From Sulfitobacter sp. OXR-159 (lineage in GTDB: Bacteria > Pseudomonadota > Alphaproteobacteria > Rhodobacterales > Rhodobacteraceae), in the NCBI RefSeq assembly GCF_034377145.1, contig NZ_CP139707.1, positions 3,050,501-3,114,500 on the forward strand: a DNA stretch of 64,000 nucleotides, in the 5' to 3' direction. Shown here one piece after another: positions 44,732-52,899 of this stretch (within the stretch, counting starts at the first letter, position 1; each line of letters begins with the position of its first letter). The notes under the pieces were generated by a model, which was not told the origin of the DNA, ran no database searches, and worked only from the letters and a program-made list of their open reading frames with translations. Position numbers and translations under genes: made by a program.

Positions 44732-45370
44732 TTGCCCGAAAGCACCGCCAAAAAACCCAGCCGCATCCAAAGACGCAACCGCCGGGTGATTCTGGATGCC
44801 GCGCTCGAAGTCTTTTCCAAACATGGCTACCGGGGTGCCACGCTGGATCAGATCGCCGCCGAGGCTGGGCTGAGCAAACCGAATATTCTCTATTACTTCA
44901 ATGGCAAAGAAGACATTCACGTCACTTTGCTGTCGCAGCTGATGGAAACATGGCTCGACCCACTGGTGGAACTGGACCCCGAAGGCGACCCCCGGAGCGA
45001 GATTTTGGACTATGTCGAACGCAAGCTGACCATGTCGCGCGAACTGCCGCGCGAGAGCCGTCTTTTCGCCAATGAAATCCTGCAAGGCGCGCCGCGGATC
45101 GAGCCAGAGTTGAAGCGCCACCTCAAACCGCTCTTTGACGAGAAATGCGCCGTGATCGCGGGCTGGGTGGCAGCGGGCAAACTGCCCCCGCTGGACCCGC
45201 AACATCTGATTTTCTCCATCTGGGCCACAACGCAGCACTACGCGGATTTCGAGGCGCAGGCGCAAATTCTGCTCGGACCCGAGACCGATCCCCGCCCCCG
45301 CGCGCAGGCGCATCTTCAGGCGATGTTTGGCGCGCTTTTGGACCTGCCGGAGCCATCGGCAAACGGTTAA
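44732..45370 (+). CDS. TetR-family regulator, RutR-like
   Basis: A 212-residue TetR-type regulator. The helix-turn-helix is at about residues 17-62 (VILDAALEVFSKHGYRGATLDQIAAEAGLSKPNILYYF). The C-terminal half (LDPEGDPRSEILDYVERKLTMSRELPRESRLFANEILQGAP) matches RutR/YcdC, which binds uracil or thymine. TTG at 44732 follows AAGGA at eight bases and is taken as the start. Divergent from hydC; palindromes of RutR shape stand before hydC and preT. It should release DNA when pyrimidines accumulate. Confidence 0.87.
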   Translation: MPESTAKKPSRIQRRNRRVILDAALEVFSKHGYRGATLDQIAAEAGLSKPNILYYFNGKEDIHVTLLSQLMETWLDPLVELDPEGDPRSEILDYVERKLTMSRELPRESRLFANEILQGAPRIEPELKRHLKPLFDEKCAVIAGWVAAGKLPPLDPQHLIFSIWATTQHYADFEAQAQILLGPETDPRPRAQAHLQAMFGALLDLPEPSANG

Positions 45371-45396
45371 CCATAGCCGCCAGAGATGGACCGCGT

Positions 45397-45412
45397 TTAA
45401 TCCCCCATTAAC
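45397..45412 (+). promoter_or_regulatory. CtrA-type box
   Basis: TTAA-TCCCCCA-TTAAC matches the alphaproteobacterial CtrA site TTAA-N7-TTAAC exactly. It lies 57 bases before a small gene of unknown function. A half-site GGTTAACCAT is 30 bases further upstream. Confidence 0.5.
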
Positions 45413-45468
45413 ATTTCCGCCGCAATCTGCCTACGGGTGTGGGCTCCTTAGTGTTTAAAGGGGCAGTG

Positions 45469-45684
45469 ATGAATGTAGGCGATTTTAACGGCGCAGGGTC
45501 TGCGCGAAATGCGAAGGGGCTGGATGCAAAGGGGTCTGATGAAGCGGCGATCACGCGACCGATCCCGCGCGAAGAGATGGCGCGGGATGCGGCCATGGCA
45601 GTGATTGCGGCGCGGCGCGATCTGGCACGGATGGTCCCGCAGCCATCTGCCGAAACCACCGCCCCGTCGCGCAGAAACTCCTGA
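45469..45684 (+). CDS. Small hypothetical protein behind a CtrA-type box
   Basis: A 71-residue polar protein without membrane segment (MNVGDFNGAGSARNAKG, then ITRPIPREEMARDAAMAVIAARRDLARMV). AAGGGG stands six bases before the ATG. The helix around residues 30-55 is the only structured-looking part. A perfect CtrA-type site upstream suggests cell-cycle or motility control. No family recognised. It is convergent with preA. Confidence 0.5.
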   Translation: MNVGDFNGAGSARNAKGLDAKGSDEAAITRPIPREEMARDAAMAVIAARRDLARMVPQPSAETTAPSRRNS

Positions 45685-45705
45685 ACGCAGGGCGGCGGCC
45701 TTGAC

Positions 45706-47019
45706 TTACTCTGCCGGTTCAACCGCTTTGGCAGAGGGGTTGTTGGGGTGCGTGGTCCAGTTGGCGTAGTCCGGCGTTACCGTCTTGCCAGTGCGCAGGT
45801 CGGTGGCACCTACGGCCAATTCTTCCATTGAGATACAGTCTTCGACAGGACACACATTGACGCAAAGGTTACAGGCCACGCATTCCTCTTCGATCACGGT
45901 AAAGGTGCGATCCTCCGACATGGCGATGGCTTGGTGGCTGGTATCCTCGCAGGCGGCAAAGCAGCGGCCACAAGAGATGCACAAGTCCTGATCGATCTTC
46001 GCCTTGGCGACGTAATTCAGGTTCAACTGGTTCCAATCGGTGACGTTCGGTACCGCGCGGCCCACAAGCTCATCGACCGAGGTCATGCCCTTCTCGTCCA
46101 TATACTCCGACAGGCCCGAGATCATCTCTTGGACCACCTTGAAGCCATAGGTCATCGCCGCCGTGCAGACCTGCACGTTGCCCGCGCCGAGGGCCAGAAA
46201 CTCCGCCGCGTCGCGCCATGTGGTGACGCCACCGATGCCGCTGATCGGCAGGCCGTGGGTCTCAGGATTACGCGCAATCTCGGCCACCATGTTGAGCGCA
46301 ATGGGCTTCACCGCCGGGCCGCAATAGCCGCCATGGGTGCCCTTGCCGTCGATCATCGGTTCTGGCGCAAAGAGGTCCAGATCGACCGAGGTGATCGAAT
46401 TGATCGTGTTGATCAGGCTCACCGCATCCGCGCCACCGCGCTTGGCGGCCTCGGCGGGGTAGAGCACATTGGTGATGTTCGGCGTCAGCTTCACGATCAC
46501 CGGCATCCGCGTGTACATCTTGCACCAGCGGGTGACCATCTCGATATATTCCGGCACCTGCCCCACGGCGGACCCCATGCCGCGCTCGGCCATGCCATGG
46601 GGGCAACCGAAGTTCAGCTCAATCCCGTCGGCCCCGGTTTCTTCCACATGCGGCAGGATCGCTTTCCACGCTTCCTCCTCGCAAGGCACCATGATCGAGG
46701 CAATCAGCGCCCGATCCGGGTAGTCGCGTTTCACCGCCTTCATCTCGCGCAGGTTCACTTCCAGCGGGCGGTCGGTGATCAATTCGATGTTGTTGAGCCC
46801 CAGCAGCCGCCGGTCCGCGCCATAGATCGCGCCATAGCGCGGGCCATTGACGTTAACCACGGGCGGGCCTTCCATGCCGAGGGTCTTCCAGACCACCCCG
46901 CCCCAGCCCGCCTCATAGGCGCGGCGCACGTTGTATTCCTTGTCCGTCGGCGGCGCCGAGGCCAGCCAGAACGGGTTGGGGGATTTGATCCCGATGAATT
47001 CGCTTCTCAGATCAGCCAT
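45706..47019 (-). CDS. preA: NAD-dependent dihydropyrimidine dehydrogenase, subunit PreA
   Basis: A 437-residue catalytic subunit that reduces uracil and thymine to the dihydro forms. The TIM-barrel domain binds FMN (NPFWLASAPPTD, NFGCPHGMAERGMGSAVGQ, ISGIGGVTTWRDAAEF). The C-terminal ferredoxin domain has two [4Fe-4S] motifs, CISCGRCFAACEDTSHQ and CVACNLCVNVCPVEDCI. It follows preT by 25 bases on the same strand. With hydA and hydC it completes the reductive pyrimidine pathway. Confidence 0.94.
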   Translation of the reverse strand: MADLRSEFIGIKSPNPFWLASAPPTDKEYNVRRAYEAGWGGVVWKTLGMEGPPVVNVNGPRYGAIYGADRRLLGLNNIELITDRPLEVNLREMKAVKRDYPDRALIASIMVPCEEEAWKAILPHVEETGADGIELNFGCPHGMAERGMGSAVGQVPEYIEMVTRWCKMYTRMPVIVKLTPNITNVLYPAEAAKRGGADAVSLINTINSITSVDLDLFAPEPMIDGKGTHGGYCGPAVKPIALNMVAEIARNPETHGLPISGIGGVTTWRDAAEFLALGAGNVQVCTAAMTYGFKVVQEMISGLSEYMDEKGMTSVDELVGRAVPNVTDWNQLNLNYVAKAKIDQDLCISCGRCFAACEDTSHQAIAMSEDRTFTVIEEECVACNLCVNVCPVEDCISMEELAVGATDLRTGKTVTPDYANWTTHPNNPSAKAVEPAE

Positions 47020-47044
47020 GTTATGTCTCCCTCTCGGCGCGGCC

Positions 47045-48376
47045 TCAGCCCGCCGCCCCCATCAATGTGGTGTGAATGTCCATCGCCGCGTCGCGGCCCT
47101 CGGCCACGGCGGTCACGGTGAGGTCATCACCACCGCTGGCGCAATCGCCCCCGGCCCAAACGCCATCCAGACTGGTGCGCCCGGTGCCATCAACCTTGAT
47201 CTTGCGCCCGTCGAGTTCGGGCAGCCCGTCGCCCAACAGCGTTTGACCGATGGCCTTGAACACTTGATCCGCTTGCAGGCGCAGGGTTTGGCCGGTGCCC
47301 TTCATTGCCTCATCGACATATTCAAACTCGATCTCGCGCACCGAGCCATTGCCATGCACCGCGATCGGCACCGCATGGGTCACGATCCGCACCCCTTTGG
47401 AGGCGGCGAGGTCTTGCTCAAACACACTCGCGTTCATCCGGTCCCGCCCACGGCGGTAGACCAGCGTCACGTTCAGCGCGCCCAGCAGTTTCGCCTGCAC
47501 CGCGGCATCGACTGCCGTCATGCCGCCACCGATGACCACCACGTCGCGGCCAATCGGCACGCCTGACATGTCGCCCGACTGGCGCAGTTCAGAGATGAAA
47601 TAGACCGCATTGGCGACCCCGGCCTTATCCTCGCCTTCGGCCCCAAGCGCATTGACGCCCACCAGCCCCATGCCGAGGAAAACCGCGTCATAGTCGGTCT
47701 TCAATTCCTCAAGCGTGACATCGCGCCCCACAGCAACCTCGTGCCGGAAGGTGATGCCACCGATTTGCATCAGCCAATCTACCTCGGCCTGCGCAAAGCC
47801 GTTCGGCGTTTTGTAAGCAGCGATGCCATATTCGTTAAGCCCGCCGGGCTTGGGCCGTGCGTCAAGGATTTCGACCTCATGGCCCAGCATCGCCAGACGG
47901 TGGGCGCAGGACAGACCCGCCGGGCCTGCGCCGACGACGACAACGCGCTTGCCCGTAGGGGCCGCACGCTCAAACGGATGTTTGCCCTGTTGTTGCAGAT
48001 GGTCCGTCGCATAGCGCTGCAACTGGCCGATCAAGACCGGCTTGCCCTCGGCCACTTCGCGCACGCAGACTTCCTCGCAAAGCGTTTCGGTCGGGCAGAC
48101 CCGTGCACACATGCCGCCAAGGATGTTCTGGCTGAGGATCGTCTTGGCCGCCGCATCGGGGGTGCCGGTGGCGATCTGGCGGATGAACAGCGGAATATCG
48201 ATGTCGGTCGGACAGGCCGTCATGCAAGGTGCGTCATGGCAGAAGTAACAGCGGTCCGCCGCGACCAGAGCCTCATGTTCGTCCAAGGGTGGATGGAGAT
48301 CCGAAAACCCCTCTGCGTAGTTCTGCGGCTCTAACCGCCCCGGAACGATCCCCGGCTCAAAGACATCTCGTGCCAT
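47045..48376 (-). CDS. preT: NAD-dependent dihydropyrimidine dehydrogenase, subunit PreT
   Basis: A 443-residue flavin subunit resembling the small subunit of glutamate synthase. The N-terminal part holds the iron-sulfur cysteines (CYFCHDAPCMTACPTDIDIP; then CARVCPTETLCEEVC), followed by FAD- and NAD-binding Rossmann motifs (VVVGAGPAGLSCAH and VVIGGGMTAVDAA). It passes electrons from NADH to PreA. AGGGA precedes the ATG, and a RutR-like site lies 57 bases upstream. Confidence 0.93.
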   Translation of the reverse strand: MARDVFEPGIVPGRLEPQNYAEGFSDLHPPLDEHEALVAADRCYFCHDAPCMTACPTDIDIPLFIRQIATGTPDAAAKTILSQNILGGMCARVCPTETLCEEVCVREVAEGKPVLIGQLQRYATDHLQQQGKHPFERAAPTGKRVVVVGAGPAGLSCAHRLAMLGHEVEILDARPKPGGLNEYGIAAYKTPNGFAQAEVDWLMQIGGITFRHEVAVGRDVTLEELKTDYDAVFLGMGLVGVNALGAEGEDKAGVANAVYFISELRQSGDMSGVPIGRDVVVIGGGMTAVDAAVQAKLLGALNVTLVYRRGRDRMNASVFEQDLAASKGVRIVTHAVPIAVHGNGSVREIEFEYVDEAMKGTGQTLRLQADQVFKAIGQTLLGDGLPELDGRKIKVDGTGRTSLDGVWAGGDCASGGDDLTVTAVAEGRDAAMDIHTTLMGAAG

Positions 48377-48432
48377 ATCAAAATCCCTGTCGTTTTCTTG
48401 GTGTTTTGAAAATGCTCACACGGAATCATTTT

Positions 48433-48448
48433 TTTATCAACTGGTAAA
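48433..48448. promoter_or_regulatory. RutR-like operator upstream of preT
   Basis: TTTATCA-AC-TGGTAAA, the same 7-2-7 geometry as the site before hydC with one mismatch between arms. It lies 57 bases before preT. Confidence 0.62.
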
Positions 48449-48707
48449 TTTTTGAAAAGCGCGACTTCCCGAAAAACCCGTGACACCTGCCAGTTTTGTA
48501 ACAGGCAGGTTATATTTCATGGGCGCTTCCTTGCTTGCCCCATGCCGCCCCGTAAAAATCCTTGATTTTAAAAATAGAGATTCCAATATCACAACTGCGA
48601 CGCGAAGACTTTTCGACCCGGCTGCCCTAAGGCTCCAGCGATCACGAATTCGACCGAGCCGCGCTGCCGCATGTTGCGGGCAGATCAGACAGAGGGAGAC
48701 ACGGGTC
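48449..48707 (+). promoter_or_regulatory. Promoter and leader of cspA copy 2
   Basis: About 260 bases between the preT operator and cspA copy 2, without a gene. It contains the box TTTTCGACCC (48610-48619) shared with the leader of copy 1 at a similar distance from the start. A small inverted repeat CACCTGCCAGTTTTGTAACAG / CAGGT lies near 48484-48507. Confidence 0.4.
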
Positions 48708-48914
48708 ATGGCTACTGGCACCGTCAAATGGTTCAACACGACAAAAGGCTACGGCTTCATCGCGCCGGACAGCGGCGGCAAAGACATCTTTGTCCACATT
48801 TCCGCAGTAGAGCGCGCAGGCCTGACCGGGCTTGCCGACAATCAAAAGGTTACCTTTGATGTCGAAGCAGGCCGTGATGGCCGCGAAAGCGCGAGCAACA
48901 TCGCGCTGGCCTGA
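48708..48914 (+). CDS. cspA: Cold-shock protein CspA family (copy 2)
   Basis: A 68-residue cold-shock-domain protein nearly identical to the copy at 37 kb (KGYGFIAP as RNP1, [12 protein letters not shown] as RNP2). AGGGAG precedes the ATG by about ten bases. It sits between the divergent preT promoter and a strong bidirectional terminator. Paralogues usually differ in expression: one cold-induced, one growth-phase dependent; sequence does not tell which. Confidence 0.95.
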   Translation: MATGTVKWFNTTKGYGFIAPDSGGKDIFVHISAVERAGLTGLADNQKVTFDVEAGRDGRESASNIALA

Positions 48915-48936
48915 CCGGGCCACATTTTGATGATTG

Positions 48937-48965
48937 AAACGGACGCTGCGGCGTCCGTTTCTTGT
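48937..48965. terminator. Bidirectional terminator between cspA and tesA
   Basis: AAACGGACGC and GCGTCCGTTT form a perfect 10-bp stem with a 4-base loop; A/T runs stand on both sides, so it can end both convergent genes. Confidence 0.85.
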
Positions 48966-49621
48966 TAGCGGATCTCTGCGGCCTGTGCGGCAAGCTTGGC
49001 CACCGCCGGGCCGATGTCCTCCACGATCAGCGCCACGCCTTCGGCATTGGGATGGATACCATCCCCTTGAAAATAGCGTTGGATCGTCTCGCTTCGCGCG
49101 CTGGCCGCGCCCTTCTCTTCGGCCAGAAGTCCGGTAAAGAAATCCGGGTAGAACTGCGTTCCATGGGCTTCGGCCAAGTCGGGATAGAGCGCTTCGAATT
49201 CGGCCTTATACCCCGCGCCGTAATTGCCCGGTGCCGACATGCCGACCAGCAGCACCTCAACCTCGGCGCGCTTTGCCGCCGCAAGAATGTCATCGATGTT
49301 GCCGCGCGCCTGCGCCGGGTCCAGCCCGCGCAGCATGTCATTACCCCCGAGCGTCACGATCATCGCGTCAACTTCGGGCGTCAGGGTCCAATCCACCCGC
49401 GCCCGCCCGCCTGCCGTCGTATCGCCCGAAACACCCGCGTTGACGATTTTCGCCTCAACGCCTTCGGCATCCAGCCACGCCTGCAATTGCGGCACGAACC
49501 CCTCTTCGGCGGGCAGGCCATAGCCTTGGGTCAGACTGTCGCCAAGGGCGGCGATCACCACCTCTTCGGCCTGTGCCGCGCTGCCTAAAATAAAGGCACA
49601 ACAGATCAATACCTTGCGCAT
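48965..49621 (-). CDS. tesA: Arylesterase / acyl-CoA thioesterase TesA-like (SGNH hydrolase)
   Basis: A 218-residue periplasmic GDSL/SGNH hydrolase with a signal peptide (MRKVLICCAFILGSAAQA). Catalytic blocks: GDSLTQGYG (Ser), NAGVSGDT (Gly), LGGNDMLRG (Asn) and DGIHPNAEG (Asp-His). TesA hydrolyses acyl-CoA thioesters, aryl esters and some lysophospholipids. The gene is divergent from ybbA-ybbP, exactly the arrangement in E. coli. Confidence 0.9.
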   Translation of the reverse strand: MRKVLICCAFILGSAAQAEEVVIAALGDSLTQGYGLPAEEGFVPQLQAWLDAEGVEAKIVNAGVSGDTTAGGRARVDWTLTPEVDAMIVTLGGNDMLRGLDPAQARGNIDDILAAAKRAEVEVLLVGMSAPGNYGAGYKAEFEALYPDLAEAHGTQFYPDFFTGLLAEEKGAASARSETIQRYFQGDGIHPNAEGVALIVEDIGPAVAKLAAQAAEIR

Positions 49622-49670
49622 CCTTCACGGACCTCCATATCCAACTGATACTCAGAACAAAGGCGGCCCG

Positions 49671-50339
49671 ATGAGCGACCCAGTCTATGACCTTCAAGAT
49701 GTCACGTTAAGCCTCAAGGGCAATGCCGGAACCGTCGATATTCTGCGCGGCATTTCGCTGCAGGTCCAGCAAGGGGAAAGCATCGCGCTGACCGGGGCGT
49801 CGGGATCGGGAAAATCTTCGCTGCTGATGGTCATGGGCGGGCTTGAGCGTGCCACGGGCGGCAAGGTCATGGCCCTTGGCCATGATCTCAGCGCGCTGCG
49901 CGAGGATGGGTTGGCCCAGTTTCGCCAAGGCCGCATGGGGATTGTGTTTCAGTCCTTCCACCTCATTCCCACCATGACCGCGCTGGAAAATGTCGCCACC
50001 CCGCTGGAGCTTTCGGGGGCGGAGGACGCCTTTGACCGCGCGCGCAGCGAGTTGGAGGCCGTCGGTCTTGGCCACCGGATTGATCAATACCCTGCGCAGA
50101 TGTCAGGCGGCGAGCAGCAGCGCGTGGCCCTCGCCCGCGCCGCCGCCCCGCGCCCGGCGATCCTGCTGGCGGATGAGCCGACAGGCAGCCTCGACAGCCG
50201 CAATGGCGCAGCGATCATGGACCTGCTGTTTGAACTGCGCGACCGCCATGGCGCGACGCTGGTGCTGGTGACCCATGCCGACGATCTGGCCGCGCGTTGT
50301 GACCGGGTGGTGCAATTGGCCGACGGGCGTCTCGCATGA
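49671..50339 (+). CDS. ybbA: ABC transporter ATP-binding protein YbbA-like
   Basis: A 222-residue ATPase of the LolD/MacB/YbbA group. Walker A is GASGSGKSS, signature MSGGEQQRVALARA, Walker B ILLADEPTGSLD. It begins MSDPVYDLQDVTLSLKG. The stop overlaps the permease start by four bases. Partner of the FtsX-like permease that follows; such systems work mechanically on periplasmic substrates rather than transporting small molecules. Confidence 0.9.
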   Translation: MSDPVYDLQDVTLSLKGNAGTVDILRGISLQVQQGESIALTGASGSGKSSLLMVMGGLERATGGKVMALGHDLSALREDGLAQFRQGRMGIVFQSFHLIPTMTALENVATPLELSGAEDAFDRARSELEAVGLGHRIDQYPAQMSGGEQQRVALARAAAPRPAILLADEPTGSLDSRNGAAIMDLLFELRDRHGATLVLVTHADDLAARCDRVVQLADGRLA

Positions 50340-52867
50340 GCCTGTCCCTCGCGGCCCGTTTCGCCCGCCGTGAGATGCGCGGCGGATTGCGCGGTTTTCG
50401 TCTGCTGCTGGCCTGCCTCGCGCTCGGCGTGGCCGCTTTGGCCGCCGTAGGCTCGGTCCGCGCTGCGATTGAAGCGGGGCTGGAAGCCGAGGGTGCCGCA
50501 CTTTTGGGCGGCGATGCCGAACTTGATTTCACCTATCGATCGGCCAGCCCAGATGAGCAGGCGTGGATGGCCGAGCGGGCCGAACGTGTATCCGAAATCG
50601 TTGAGTTCCGCTCTATGGCCGTGGTCGGCGCGGGGGACACCTCTGAACGCGCGCTGACGCAGGTCAAGGCGGTGGACGACCTCTATCCATTGATCGGTGA
50701 GATGGTGTTGGACCCTGCCCTGCCGCTGGAGCAGGCGCTTGAGACCGGTCCCGAAGGACGGCCCGGTGCCGTGATGGAACGTGCATTGTCGGACAGGCTC
50801 GGCCTTGCCCCGGGGGATGTTTTTGCCCTCGGCGAAACCGAATTTCGCCTGACGGCCCTGATTGAACGCGAACCGGATTCCGCCGCCAGTGGCTTCTCGC
50901 TCGGCCCCCGCACGCTGGTGCGGCGCGCCGCGCTGGATGGCTCGGGCCTGCTCGCACCGGGGACGCTCTTTAACAGCAAATATCGGCTCGATCTGCCCGA
51001 AGGCACCGCGCTTGACCCGTTGGAATCCGAGGCCGAGGCGCGGTTTGCCGAGGCCGGGATGCGCTGGACCGATGCCCGCAACGGCGCGCCCGGCGTGGCG
51101 CGTTTCGTCGAACGGCTCAGCGCCTTTCTGGTGCTGGTGGGGTTGTCGGGCCTCGCGGTGGGCGGGGTTGGCGTGGCGGCAGCGGTGCGGGCCTATCTGC
51201 AACGCAAGACCGCCGTGATCGCCACCTTCCGCGCCATGGGCGCGACGCGGGCGACGATCTTTCAGACCTACTTCATTCAGGTCGGGCTGCTGGCCGTGAT
51301 AGGCGTGGCGCTTGGCCTGCTGATCGGTGCTGGGCTGCCGCTGGTGCTTTCCCCGCTGATCGAAGCGCAACTGCCCCTTCCCGCCCGTTTTGCGATTTAT
51401 CCCGCCCCGCTGGCCGAGGCCGCGCTATACGGGTTGCTCACGGCCGCGCTTTTCACCCTTTGGCCGCTGGCCCGAAGCGCTGACGTGCGTGCCGCCACCC
51501 TGTTTCGCGATGACTGGCAGCGCCAATCGCCTTTGCCCGGCGCGCCCTACCTTGTGGCGATGGCGCTGCTCTTGGCCGCGCTCTTGGCGCTAGCGGGCTG
51601 GTTTAACGGATCGTGGTCGCTCACGCTTTGGACCCTTGGCGGTTTGGCGGCGACACTGGCGGTGCTGGCGCTGGCGGCAGCCGTGTTGCGGCTGATCGCG
51701 CGGGCCGCAGCCAAGCGCGTGCGGGGGCATCCGCGCCTGCGGTGGGCGCTGGCGGCGATTGGCGGGCCGGGCGAAGGGGCCACGGCGGTGGTGCTGGCGC
51801 TTGGGTTGGGCCTGTCGGTCTTGGCCGCAGTGGGCCAGATTGACGGCAATCTGCGCCGTGCGATTTCGGGCAATCTGCCGGATGTGGCGCCGTCTTATTT
51901 CTTTGTCGACATCCAGAAGGATCAGATCGACGGTTTCACCGAAAGGCTCACCAGCGACGCGGCAGTCGGCCGGGTTGAAAGCGCCCCGATGCTGCGCGGC
52001 GTGGTAACCGAGATCAATGGCCAGCCGGCCCAAGAGGTGGCGGGCGATCACTGGGTGGTGCGCGGCGACCGGGGCATCACCTATGCCGCAAAGCCGGGGG
52101 AAGACACGCGGATCACGGCGGGCGACTGGTGGGCCGAAGACTACACCGGCCCGCCGCAGATCAGCTTTGCCGCCGAAGAGGCCGAGGAACTGGGGTTGAG
52201 CCTTGGCGACAGCCTGACCCTCAACGTGCTGGGCCGCGCCATCACCGGCGAGATCACCAGCTTCCGCGAGGTTGATTTCTCCACCGCCGGGATCGGCTTT
52301 GTGCTGACGATGAACCCCGCTGCACTGGCCGGCGCGCCGCATAGTTTCATCTCAACCGTCTATGCCGAACCCGAGGCCGAAACCGCGATCCTGCGCGATT
52401 TGGCCGAAGCCTATCCCAACATCACCGCGATCCGGGTGCGCGATGCAATCGACCGGGTGGCGGCGGTGCTGGCGGGGCTGGCCTCGGCGATTTCGTTCGG
52501 GGCGCTGGCGACGCTGGCAACCGGCTTCATGGTGTTGATCGGCGCGGCAGCCGCAGGCACGGGAGCGCGCAGCTATGAGGCGGCCTTGCTAAAAACCATG
52601 GGCGCTTCGCGACGCACCATTGCCAGCAGCTTTGTACTGCGCGCAGCCCTGCTGGGTCTCTTTGCCGGGGGCGTCGCGCTGATGGCAGGCATCGCGGGTG
52701 GCTGGGCGGTGAGCCATTACGTAATGGAGACCGATTTCACTGTGATTTGGCCCAATGCGCTGATGATCATCGCAGGCGGGGTGCTGGCGACGGTTCTCGC
52801 GGGCTTGGGCTTTGCGCTAAAGGCGCTGAACGCCCGGCCTGCGGATATGCTAAGGGCGCAGGAATGA
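50336..52867 (+). CDS. ybbP: FtsX-like ABC permease YbbP-like
   Basis: An 843-residue permease with a first helix near residues 18-38, a periplasmic domain, two FtsX cores (residues about 255-395 and 710-835) and extra helices around 400-460. The second periplasmic domain spans about 490-690 (LPDVAPSYFFVDIQKDQ). FtsX hallmarks include AAVRAYLQRKTAVIATFRAMGA and ARSYEAALLKTMGASRRTI. The size fits YbbP (about 800). It is translationally coupled with ybbA and divergent from tesA, suggesting lipid or lysophospholipid handling. Confidence 0.88.
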   Translation: MSLSLAARFARREMRGGLRGFRLLLACLALGVAALAAVGSVRAAIEAGLEAEGAALLGGDAELDFTYRSASPDEQAWMAERAERVSEIVEFRSMAVVGAGDTSERALTQVKAVDDLYPLIGEMVLDPALPLEQALETGPEGRPGAVMERALSDRLGLAPGDVFALGETEFRLTALIEREPDSAASGFSLGPRTLVRRAALDGSGLLAPGTLFNSKYRLDLPEGTALDPLESEAEARFAEAGMRWTDARNGAPGVARFVERLSAFLVLVGLSGLAVGGVGVAAAVRAYLQRKTAVIATFRAMGATRATIFQTYFIQVGLLAVIGVALGLLIGAGLPLVLSPLIEAQLPLPARFAIYPAPLAEAALYGLLTAALFTLWPLARSADVRAATLFRDDWQRQSPLPGAPYLVAMALLLAALLALAGWFNGSWSLTLWTLGGLAATLAVLALAAAVLRLIARAAAKRVRGHPRLRWALAAIGGPGEGATAVVLALGLGLSVLAAVGQIDGNLRRAISGNLPDVAPSYFFVDIQKDQIDGFTERLTSDAAVGRVESAPMLRGVVTEINGQPAQEVAGDHWVVRGDRGITYAAKPGEDTRITAGDWWAEDYTGPPQISFAAEEAEELGLSLGDSLTLNVLGRAITGEITSFREVDFSTAGIGFVLTMNPAALAGAPHSFISTVYAEPEAETAILRDLAEAYPNITAIRVRDAIDRVAAVLAGLASAISFGALATLATGFMVLIGAAAAGTGARSYEAALLKTMGASRRTIASSFVLRAALLGLFAGGVALMAGIAGGWAVSHYVMETDFTVIWPNALMIIAGGVLATVLAGLGFALKALNARPADMLRAQE

Positions 52868-52899
52868 TCCCGCGCCCTTTGGCTGTCTTGGTGGTCTGA

